Shown here piece by piece: positions 27,584-34,665 of a DNA stretch of 36,171 bases. Numbering within the stretch: position 1 is the first letter of the stretch; the number at the start of each line of letters is the position of its first letter. Below the pieces are notes generated by a model, which worked only from the letters and a program-made list of their open reading frames with translations, made no database searches and was not told where the DNA came from. A program made the position numbers and the translations under genes. This DNA comes from Chitinophagaceae bacterium (lineage in GTDB: Bacteria; Bacteroidota; Bacteroidia; Chitinophagales; Chitinophagaceae): assembly GCA_947472635.1 (NCBI GenBank), contig CANJDY010000001.1:1-36171 (forward strand), given 5' to 3'.

Positions 27584-28186
27584 ATGTCATTATTAGACAC
27601 CGCTGCCATTTTTAAATACCATAATAACCTTATCAGCCTGAATGCACAGGGGGATGTTAAGAATTTGGGGTGGGCAGATGTTCATTCTCAGCAAATTCGG
27701 TTTGAAATATTAAGCCAATTATCAGATTTTGAACAATGTTCCGTACTAGATGCAGGATGTGGAATTGCGGATCTTTGTGGGTATCTGAAAAACAAATTCC
27801 CTACCTGTCGCTATTATGGCATTGAGCAAATACCTGCCTTTGTAATGCAAGCTTTGTCTGTATACGGCAATATGACGGATGTTGTTTTTTACCAGGGAGA
27901 TGTGGAAACGGCTTCACTTCCTATTTTTGATTATACACTTGCCTCTGGGTTACTAAATTACAGAAATAGCAACCCATTGTATGCTTTTGAGATGATACAC
28001 AAACTATATAATGGATCACGCTTGGGCATTGCTTTTAATATGCTATCTAAAGAACCAGCAAATAATACACTCATAACTGCTTATGACAAAAATATGATCT
28101 TTTCTTTTTGCAAAACCCTTACCCCTAATTGTAGCTTGCATGATGGGTACCTGGAAAATGACTACACCATTTTTATGTATCATTAA
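27584..28186 (+). CDS. Small class I SAM-dependent methyltransferase
   Basis: 200 aa. Motif I is clear at residues ~54-66 (VLDAGCGIADLCG), with the following acidic strand end (YYGIEQIP, residues ~75-82) and a motif like DYTLASGLLNYRN, which is common in methyltransferases of the Methyltransf_11/25 type. No substrate-specific domain is visible. It is soluble and has no signal peptide. The ATG lies 27 bases after the stop of the membrane GH18-like gene, so the two are probably co-transcribed; whether it belongs functionally to the injection system is unknown. Confidence 0.82.
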   Translation: MSLLDTAAIFKYHNNLISLNAQGDVKNLGWADVHSQQIRFEILSQLSDFEQCSVLDAGCGIADLCGYLKNKFPTCRYYGIEQIPAFVMQALSVYGNMTDVVFYQGDVETASLPIFDYTLASGLLNYRNSNPLYAFEMIHKLYNGSRLGIAFNMLSKEPANNTLITAYDKNMIFSFCKTLTPNCSLHDGYLENDYTIFMYH

Positions 28187-28401
28187 GAACTAATTGATAG
28201 AATCTCTTTTTATGTTAGCATCTGGAAAATTTGGCAAGGTGATGGCTAAATAGTTTTACAATAAAATAGACCAATCATCACATCTACCTTAGAAAAAAAT
28301 CATAGCATAACCTAGTGTGATAAAATGCAATCTTCTCTAAAAAAAAATATTTTACAACCAACGAGCAAGTGAAATGAAGTTGACGAAGCAGCATTAAAAG
28401 A

Positions 28402-28914
28402 TCATTTATAAATATAATTCAACGGCATTTCATCCATTGCATCATCAACAGTACTTTTTCCATGGGCAACATCCACCAATGCCTTTTGGAAATTTTCCAG
28501 CATATAGAACATAATCGACAATGTTTTATCGATAATAACACAATTATGATCGAAATCTTGATCAGAAAATATAATATTATGTTTGAAAAATATCAGTTTA
28601 TGGGAGTCAAGAAAACCAAAACAACCGAGTGTAAGTTTTGGATTGATTTTAGCGACAATATCACAGGTGGGTAAATAATTATTGACTGAAATATCTCCCA
28701 CTATGGGAGTATAAATTTGCAGCAACGTAAGACCATTTAAGCTATCGTCTCCGAAAGGTATTTTGCCAATTTCTATTGGCCAATAGGTATTTTGGCCGTT
28801 GATTACCGCGAAATATTGAATCAGAAGTCGATCATAAAAAATATTTTCATTAGCCAATTCAAAAGTAGACTGGTATTTATTTTCAACTAAGTACTTATTC
28901 AATCCTTTTAACAT
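28402..28914 (-). CDS. Unknown 170-aa protein, possible cargo chaperone-like partner
   Basis: No family recognised with certainty. Layout: a first helix (MLKGLNKYLVEN), five or six strands (LLIQYFAVINGQNTYWPIEI ... LTLLQIYTPIVG ... NPKLTLGCFGFLDSHKLIFF), and a long last helix (TLSIMFYMLENFQKALVDVA). The helix-sheet-helix order with a mid-protein Asn-x-x-x-x-x-G-x-F element resembles YbjN and type III secretion chaperone folds. It lies 38 bases downstream of the 1126-aa DUF4157 gene in the same direction, so a chaperone or immunity role for that protein is reasonable. Both are inferences. Confidence 0.6.
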   Translation of the reverse strand: MLKGLNKYLVENKYQSTFELANENIFYDRLLIQYFAVINGQNTYWPIEIGKIPFGDDSLNGLTLLQIYTPIVGDISVNNYLPTCDIVAKINPKLTLGCFGFLDSHKLIFFKHNIIFSDQDFDHNCVIIDKTLSIMFYMLENFQKALVDVAHGKSTVDDAMDEMPLNYIYK

Positions 28915-28952
28915 TATTTGAAATTTTTTATCTTATAAAATCTAATACCAAC

Positions 28953-31900
28953 CTACGCGTTCAACTGTTTGGCAATCTGCTTTGGAGTTGGGTATTTACT
29001 TGGATCATCGCCAATATCTTTCGGACCCTTGAAACCTAAACTCTTTACAATTTCAATGTAAGCTTCATCCTTATTCAAATATGCCTCATGCTGGATTTTG
29101 TGTGCGGTTGCATTGATATAATTGGAATAGAAATGATCAACATCCATAAAGTTATGTTCGTCTAATTTTTCAGATAACGGACTGGCTCCTTTTTTATTTA
29201 ATTTCTCGCTCGTTTCATCTGGATTCATAACAGTATTCTTCAAAGCACTAAAAGTGAATCCAGTATATTTATCTTCATGATCATCCCATTCTTTTTGAGC
29301 CTTTTCATCAACATCAAGTTCCTTAATGGCGATTTGCTTTTTAGATTTCCCTTTTTGAATCGCGTTGTAAATTAACATTCCGATACCCACTACTGCAGCT
29401 GTGCCTAACAAGGCCCAACCAATAGGATTGGATCCTAATACAAACAGGACTGCCCCCCCTGCCACTGCAATTGCCCCTTTAGCCATTAACCCTCCTGCGG
29501 AAACCATATTTCTATTTTGTGTATCTTTCACCTGATCGGCTATATCTGCAATCTGGTGAAGATCTTGCTCATGGTCGCCTTTATACCCCTTGAGTAATAT
29601 TGCAATATTTTCCTTAGCAGTCTCATCGCCACTGTTAACCCATTTCTCAATATCATCTTCAGCAAAAAAAGTGCTCTGGTCAATTTTATTCTTTTCGTTT
29701 ATTCCCTTTAAAGTCTTTTTTAATAATTCGTTAGAAGTGTTTTTTCTATTGTATGCATTAACTCCGCCTATAAAGCCGCGTAATATATCAATGGAACCAG
29801 TAATCATGGAAAACAATCCGGAATAATTAGCCGCATTACTAGCATTTGACATAATGCTTGAAAACGTACTTGTACCGGAAGCAAGGTCTGCCACCACATC
29901 TGCTCCCTTTTTTACCTTAGTACTGTTATCCGTCCCATTGCCTAATCCCTCTTTGGCATCTTGGTAGGCAGTAATTAATCCCCCAATACCACCAAACACT
30001 CCCGTAGAAATTCCCATATCATTCGTTACAGAACTAGCAACACCTGAGTCCTTCAATAAAGAGTTGGTTCCCCCCAAAATACCACCAACTGTCTGGCTTG
30101 CATAGGTTGCCTTAGTTTTATTACCGGTAGCACCATAATCATGTCTACCATCCATATGAAAACCTTTTGGAAGTACCTGCTCAGAAAACGTATGGTCATC
30201 TGAAGTTTTCATGGCAGTATGATGCTTTTTATCTATCTCATTCCAATTATCACCATATTTTGCATGTGAGGCGCCCTTGTTTTTATTGGGTCTATTAATG
30301 ACGTCTTTTGCCATTTTACCTCCGTACAACAACCCTCCGCCAACCGCACCAAGCGCCCCTGCGGTAAGCGCCCCTGCTCCAGCAATAGTTGCACCTGCAG
30401 CTCCTACACCCGCAGCAGTGGCCCCCAAGGCCAATCCGCCAGCACCTACCAGTGCACCCGCAGCCAAACCTGTTCCGGCAACTGTTGCGCCAGCGGCCAA
30501 TGCACCGGCCCCAGCAACGGTGCCTGCAGCTAATCCTGCTCCGACAGCCGTTGCACCAGCTGCCAAACCACCCGCCCCAGCAACGGTACCTGCAGCTAAT
30601 CCTGCGCCAACAGCCGTTGCACCAGCTACCAATCCACCCGCCCCAGCAACAGTACCTGCTACCAATCCGGCACCTAAACTAAGTGCCCCTAATCCGACAC
30701 CTCCTATTCCACCAATAACTTGTTTTCCCCTTCCTTTAACTTGGTTCCACCATCCATCTTTCTTCAAGTCTTCATCTCCCCAGTTCATTAAATCTTGGGC
30801 TTTACCCAAACCAGACTTAACCCCTCCTCCAATGGTGCCCATTAAACCATCCTGAGATTTTTTATCTTTTGCATCTTTATTTCCAAAAAGAAAATTCTTA
30901 ATACCACCCAATGCTGAACCCGTTTTCTTTACAATTGACCCCATTGCTCCATCCTTATCTTTTTCATCTTTGGCATTTTTATCTCCAAAAAGAAAATTTG
31001 AAATCCCCCCCAATGCTGATCCTGTTTTTTTACCGATGGTGCTCATCGCCCCATCCTTAGACATTTCATCTTTTGAATCTTTATTCCCAAAAAGAAAATT
31101 CGAAATCCCACCCAATACCGATCCTGTTTTTTTTCCCACTGCTCCCATTGCCCCCCCCTGAGAATCCTTATCAGCAGAGCCAGCTCCTCCTTTTCCAAAA
31201 CCGAAATTTTTCCAAAGCGACCCAAATAAACCACTTGATTCTTTTCCCTCAGCATCTTTTTTTACATTACCATCCTTATCCTTATCACCAAACAACCCAC
31301 TTTTAATTGACCCAATCGCGCCGGCAGCTTTTCCGGCCAAGCTAAAGCCCCCCAATATTGATTTTTGAGCATAAGACTGTTGGTATTCTTTGGGAGTTTT
31401 ATTATCAGCATGAGCCTGGCTTTCAGGAATTGAACTGTCAACTGCTGCTGGTGCTTGAGCTATTGCTGCAGTCTGATCCGCAACAGATGAATTTTCTACT
31501 GCTTCAGTCAGTGCTCCCGCAGAACTAACCTCCTCCACTGCAGCAGCTACTGCTGGTGCTTGAACTTCACTAGAAGCCTGTTCTATGGGATTTGTGCTTT
31601 CAACTTCCTTAGATCCAGCAGGGATGGCCTCTAATGCATCATCGGTACCATCAGGAACCTTTTCATATTGGCCATGACTTACTAGTCTCCACTTAACTAA
31701 TTGTATTGCAGTATCCGAACTAGTATTTTTTGATATCGTTTGTTGACTTTTACCATTAGATATCATCTGAACCGCCTTCACACCCATCAAATCCGCCTCA
31801 TTTTCCAAACTAACCTCATCATTAATGGGAACCGATTGCTTTAACTGAGTGGTAGGTCTTACCCTTCCTTGTGCTTGCTGCACCACATGCCATGCTTCGT

Positions 31901-32333
31901 GCGGTACATGTTTTTCCTGTCCAGATGCCACATGAATATCAGCACCTTGTGCATATGCATGGGCTTGCAACTGGGCTGGTTTGGGTGAATTATAATGAAC
32001 TTTCACATGATCCATACTCATGCCCGACAAACTTTCTATTCCTGATTTTAGATTATCTGGCAATCCAGTTTTATTGGGAGAAACTGCCACTCTTTGTAGC
32101 GGTGATGGATGGTTTGAATGCTGAGTAATGGATTTTAATTGATACGACCAGTTGGGAGATGATTTTCGTTGAATAGCAGGGGAATCTGCCTGAACCAGAT
32201 CAACATTATTAACATCAGTTGTTTTATCGAACGGTCCTTTTGAAGACAATACTTTATTCTGTATAGTTCCTTTACCAGAACTAGTGATTTTTGAAGTATT
32301 GCCCTTTTGAATAGGAATCTTAGGTTTAAGCAT
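28953..32333 (-). CDS. DUF4157 eCIS cargo/effector A with tandem repeats and hydrophobic helices
   Basis: 1126 aa. Residues 1-190 are the leader, with the DUF4157 (eCIS core) domain at ~91-160 (LPDNLKSGIESLSGMSMDHV, AHAYAQGADIHVASGQEKH, HEAWHVVQQ) and ENEAD at 177-181. HEAWH (145-149) is a metallopeptidase-like HExxH, with ENEAD as a possible third-ligand region. Residues ~190-390 are an Ala/Glu-rich linker. Three 34-residue repeats span 391-492, and five 22-residue Gly/Ala repeats span 554-663. The C-terminal half has a HDYG-containing region, more Gly-rich stretches and a strongly hydrophobic hairpin at ~944-994. DUF4157 proteins are commonly encoded in eCIS loci, and these features suggest a membrane-inserting effector. 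No known toxin catalytic motif was found. Confidence 0.8.
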   Translation of the reverse strand: MLKPKIPIQKGNTSKITSSGKGTIQNKVLSSKGPFDKTTDVNNVDLVQADSPAIQRKSSPNWSYQLKSITQHSNHPSPLQRVAVSPNKTGLPDNLKSGIESLSGMSMDHVKVHYNSPKPAQLQAHAYAQGADIHVASGQEKHVPHEAWHVVQQAQGRVRPTTQLKQSVPINDEVSLENEADLMGVKAVQMISNGKSQQTISKNTSSDTAIQLVKWRLVSHGQYEKVPDGTDDALEAIPAGSKEVESTNPIEQASSEVQAPAVAAAVEEVSSAGALTEAVENSSVADQTAAIAQAPAAVDSSIPESQAHADNKTPKEYQQSYAQKSILGGFSLAGKAAGAIGSIKSGLFGDKDKDGNVKKDAEGKESSGLFGSLWKNFGFGKGGAGSADKDSQGGAMGAVGKKTGSVLGGISNFLFGNKDSKDEMSKDGAMSTIGKKTGSALGGISNFLFGDKNAKDEKDKDGAMGSIVKKTGSALGGIKNFLFGNKDAKDKKSQDGLMGTIGGGVKSGLGKAQDLMNWGDEDLKKDGWWNQVKGRGKQVIGGIGGVGLGALSLGAGLVAGTVAGAGGLVAGATAVGAGLAAGTVAGAGGLAAGATAVGAGLAAGTVAGAGALAAGATVAGTGLAAGALVGAGGLALGATAAGVGAAGATIAGAGALTAGALGAVGGGLLYGGKMAKDVINRPNKNKGASHAKYGDNWNEIDKKHHTAMKTSDDHTFSEQVLPKGFHMDGRHDYGATGNKTKATYASQTVGGILGGTNSLLKDSGVASSVTNDMGISTGVFGGIGGLITAYQDAKEGLGNGTDNSTKVKKGADVVADLASGTSTFSSIMSNASNAANYSGLFSMITGSIDILRGFIGGVNAYNRKNTSNELLKKTLKGINEKNKIDQSTFFAEDDIEKWVNSGDETAKENIAILLKGYKGDHEQDLHQIADIADQVKDTQNRNMVSAGGLMAKGAIAVAGGAVLFVLGSNPIGWALLGTAAVVGIGMLIYNAIQKGKSKKQIAIKELDVDEKAQKEWDDHEDKYTGFTFSALKNTVMNPDETSEKLNKKGASPLSEKLDEHNFMDVDHFYSNYINATAHKIQHEAYLNKDEAYIEIVKSLGFKGPKDIGDDPSKYPTPKQIAKQLNA
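30345..30674 (-). repeat. 66-bp tandem repeat (22-aa Gly/Ala unit, five copies) in cargo A
   Basis: Exact 66-base periodicity, for example CCAGCAAC starting at 30511, 30577 and 30643. The unit encodes GAGLAAGTVAGAGGLAAGAT plus two residues, with copies 2 and 3 most alike. The stretch is visibly richer in G and C than its surroundings. In protein it forms a glycine-zipper-like small-residue pattern at residues 554-663. Confidence 0.9.
30858..31163 (-). repeat. 102-bp tandem repeat (34-aa unit, three copies) in cargo A
   Basis: Exact 102-base periodicity, with CCAAAAAG at 30883, 30985 and 31087. The units read like SKDGAMSTIGKKTGSALGG then ISNFLFG and a Lys/Asp-rich end. A fourth, degenerate copy continues to ~30770. 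Each unit pairs an amphipathic Gly-rich segment (LGGISNFLFG) with a charged linker. Confidence 0.9.
31770..32333. repeat. Leader-coding duplication, copy in cargo A
   Basis: This segment is closely similar at DNA and protein level (about nine in ten residues identical by eye) to 33779-34342 in cargo B. It covers the 188-residue leader with DUF4157. Similarity stops sharply after the LENEADLMG motif, where the two proteins become unrelated. Confidence 0.88.
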
Positions 32334-32569
32334 AAGCTATTGTTAAACAAAAAATGAAATTGCCAGATAATGGACATTTCCAATTAAAAAATCCTTTTCC
32401 ACAATTAAAGAAAGTAATTTAACCAACATTTTTATATTTATCAAATTTTAGCATTGAATAATCCTTAAAAAAGTGAATTTAAGAACGATTCGATATTTTT
32501 GTCATCAACACTTGATTCAATGCATTTTTTCTACTCGAATAGATTTAGCGAGTAGTCTAGTTGATTCAA
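32334..32569. other. Gap between the two cargo genes
   Basis: 236 AT-rich bases. A 7-bp hairpin (CTACTCG 32531-32537, CGAGTAG 32549-32555) lies 14 bases after the cargo B stop. It is followed by A rather than T on the minus strand, so it is not a typical intrinsic terminator. Any promoter for cargo A would be here, but no consensus element was found. Confidence 0.4.
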
Positions 32570-34342
32570 TTAATCCCATGGATGTGGCCCAAAGGGATTT
32601 TGTTGTTGGTATATATCCCACCTAACTATTAAATCTTTAATTGCCAAGGCTGCAGGAGTAGATTGAAGTTCACCCATATTAACCCTTACATTATCAAATT
32701 CAAGGCTGCTAGCACCTGAATCAGGTGCATCATTTTTTAACACCGCCTCACCTTTGGCGGACGCATTAAATAATTCTTTGCCACTGTCTGCAAATCGTAC
32801 ATTTACCGTGCCAGCAAAACTATGTTTTATTTTATTGTAAATACCAGCACTAGAACCACTTTTCTTATCGTAATTCGCCTCCGCTCCTACTTCCATTCCC
32901 CAACCTAATTCTCTATCCTCTAACTTTACAATGATTTTCCCTATACCCGGTAAATTAATTGGATCAGTTTCCCAACCCTGTTTCCATCCAAATGTAAAAC
33001 CTGCACCCAAATTGATGGCAGCCGAGAAACTCTTTTCAATGCCGTCCAAAGAAATTTCCCCAGCAAGATATTGACTTAAAGTAAATATCAATGCCTCATC
33101 CTCCCCAGCCACTTTTGAATGCTTTGCTATCATATCGGCTGAATACTTACTTTCACCATGCTGCTGATTGATTTCTAACTTCGATTCATCTACGTATTGT
33201 TTGCCGAATTCTTTTGCACTATTGACGCCACCTTGAACAGTTGCTTTTGCTGAGGAAAAAAGTTCGGAAGCGGAGGCTAATATTTGAGAAGGATCCAAAA
33301 ACTTAGCTAGCTTTTCATCACGATCTTCGTCCCTTTCATCCCTTGGTTTATGAGCACCTAAAAGACCAGGTGACAAGAAAGGATAAGAAGTCTTTCCACC
33401 ACCAAATCCACCCGATCCACTGCTTGCATCCCCTTTTGCTAAAAGTGCGGCGATATTGGGATAAGGCGTCGACCCAGGCCCTGCAGAGGATCCAGGTACT
33501 TTGGTCAAAGCAGGCGGCAACGTCATTAACGGGGGCTTCCCAGCACCAAAGCCACCCATTCCACCAAATGCAGGAGGAGCCATTTTTGGGGGCGGCTGAG
33601 AAACAAGTGAGCCACCCGCTAATGCAGATGATAAAGCTGCAGCACCTAGCTCACCGAAATTTCCAAACCCTTTTTTTGCAATCTGAACACCGGCTCTCGC
33701 GAAAGGTGACCGTTGAACAGGGGCGTTTGCCACACTATTTTTTGCCTGAACAGGAGATTCAATTATTGAGTGCTGTTGTAATGACTTGGCACCCATCAAA
33801 TCGGCTTCATTTTCCAAACCAACTTCATCGTTAAGGGGTACCTCTTGCTTAAACTGAGTGGTAGGTTTTACCCTTCCCTGTGCTTGCTGCACAACATGCC
33901 ATGCCTCATGTGGCACATGCTTTTCTTGTCCTGGTCCCACATGTATATCTGCACCTTGTGCATAAGCATGAGCCGCCAACTGAGCTGGCTTGGCTGAATT
34001 ATAATGAACCTTCACATGATCCATAGACATACCCGACAAACTTTCTATTCCTGATTTTAGATTATCCGGCAACCCCGTTTTATTGGGAGAAACGGCCACT
34101 CTTTGTAGGGGTGATAGATGGTTTGAATGCTGAGTAATGGATTTTAATTGATACGACCAGTTGGGAGATGATTTTCTTTGAATAGCAGGGGAATCAGCCT
34201 GAACCAGATCAACATTATTAACATCAGTTGTTTTATCGAACTGTCCTTTTGAAGACAATACTTTATTCTGTATAGTTCCTTTACCAGAACTAGTAATTTT
34301 TAAAGGATTACCCTTTTGAAAAGGAATCTTAGGTTTAAACAT
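32570..34342 (-). CDS. DUF4157 eCIS cargo/effector B with Gly/Pro-rich linker and beta-rich C-terminus
   Basis: 590 aa. The first ~190 residues match cargo A, including HEAWH at 145-149 and LENEADLMG at ~176-184. Residues ~215-330 are a low-complexity Gly/Pro/Ala linker (PPKMAPPAFGGMGGFGAGK, GDASSGSGGFGGGKTSY). A charged helix (KPRDERDEDRDEKLAKFL) leads to a helical stretch (~350-420). The last ~170 residues are beta-rich (INLGAGFTFGWKQGWE, GWGMEVGAEANYDKK, HSFAGTVNVRFADSG, SLEFDNVRVNMGELQ) and end in WD. The alternating pattern resembles a beta-barrel or sandwich but I cannot name a family. ATG at 34342. A structural attachment role is possible instead of toxicity. Confidence 0.78.
   Translation of the reverse strand: MFKPKIPFQKGNPLKITSSGKGTIQNKVLSSKGQFDKTTDVNNVDLVQADSPAIQRKSSPNWSYQLKSITQHSNHLSPLQRVAVSPNKTGLPDNLKSGIESLSGMSMDHVKVHYNSAKPAQLAAHAYAQGADIHVGPGQEKHVPHEAWHVVQQAQGRVKPTTQFKQEVPLNDEVGLENEADLMGAKSLQQHSIIESPVQAKNSVANAPVQRSPFARAGVQIAKKGFGNFGELGAAALSSALAGGSLVSQPPPKMAPPAFGGMGGFGAGKPPLMTLPPALTKVPGSSAGPGSTPYPNIAALLAKGDASSGSGGFGGGKTSYPFLSPGLLGAHKPRDERDEDRDEKLAKFLDPSQILASASELFSSAKATVQGGVNSAKEFGKQYVDESKLEINQQHGESKYSADMIAKHSKVAGEDEALIFTLSQYLAGEISLDGIEKSFSAAINLGAGFTFGWKQGWETDPINLPGIGKIIVKLEDRELGWGMEVGAEANYDKKSGSSAGIYNKIKHSFAGTVNVRFADSGKELFNASAKGEAVLKNDAPDSGASSLEFDNVRVNMGELQSTPAALAIKDLIVRWDIYQQQNPFGPHPWD
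33779..34342. repeat. Leader-coding duplication, copy in cargo B
   Basis: Partner of 31770-32333. The differences are mostly single substitutions (for example Pro to Gln at residue 34 and Ala-Ser to Gly-Pro at 136-137), and the reading frame is intact in both. Confidence 0.88.
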
Positions 34343-34658
34343 AGATATTGTTTAACTACAAATAACAAAATTCAAGTTAGGAATTTTTTTGTGAAAAACA
34401 ACCATTTTTTTAATTTAAAACTAAATTGAATAACCTTTTCTTGAAAACAAACTTTTTGCAAAATATCATCGGTAAAAACCCTTTTTTTTAAAATGGAAAA
34501 CATTTTAAAAAAATCAATAAATACCCAAATTGTAAAATAAAAAGAACCCGCACTATTACTTACTAAGTAATTGGAAAGAGCATATAAAAATTTGGTTAGC
34601 CGTAAAATTTAAACTTTCACATATATAAAATGGTAAATAACCTAGCCTGTTCCTTTAA
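34343..34658. other. Gap between lpxK and cargo B with inverted repeats
   Basis: 316 very AT-rich bases, presumed to hold the cargo promoter. Two perfect inverted repeats are present: a 13-bp one at 34483-34513 and ATTACTT-ACT-AAGTAAT at 34555-34571. No exact TAnnTTTG element; the nearest on the minus strand is TACAATTTG, one base too long. Confidence 0.45.
34483..34513. repeat. 13-bp perfect inverted repeat upstream of cargo B
   Basis: TTTTTTTAAAATG, loop GAAAA, then CATTTTAAAAAAA. It is purely A/T apart from one G-C pair. On the minus strand the 3' arm is A-rich, so it does not look like an intrinsic terminator. It could be an operator or a bent, AT-rich control site. Confidence 0.5.
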
Positions 34659-34665
34659 CTAGGAA
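34641..34665 (-). terminator. Possible weak hairpin at the lpxK stop
   Basis: CCTAG (34641-34645) pairs with CTAGG across the lpxK stop codon, followed on the minus strand by TTATTTACCATTTTAT. The stem is only five base pairs, so terminator function is uncertain. Confidence 0.25.

Noticed and set aside
30277..30855. Plus-strand Ala/Pro-rich open frame of 192 aa and an overlapping 97-aa frame
   Set aside because: Both are antisense shadows of the 66-bp Gly/Ala repeat in cargo A; Pro/Ala runs are the expected complement of Gly/Ala codons.
30345..31163. Regular repeats that could suggest a CRISPR array
   Set aside because: Repeats are directly adjacent without unique spacers, keep the reading frame (66 and 102 bp), and no cas genes are present.
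32531..32555. Hairpin after cargo B as an intrinsic terminator
   Set aside because: On the coding strand the stem is followed by A residues, not a T-run; kept only as a stem-loop note.
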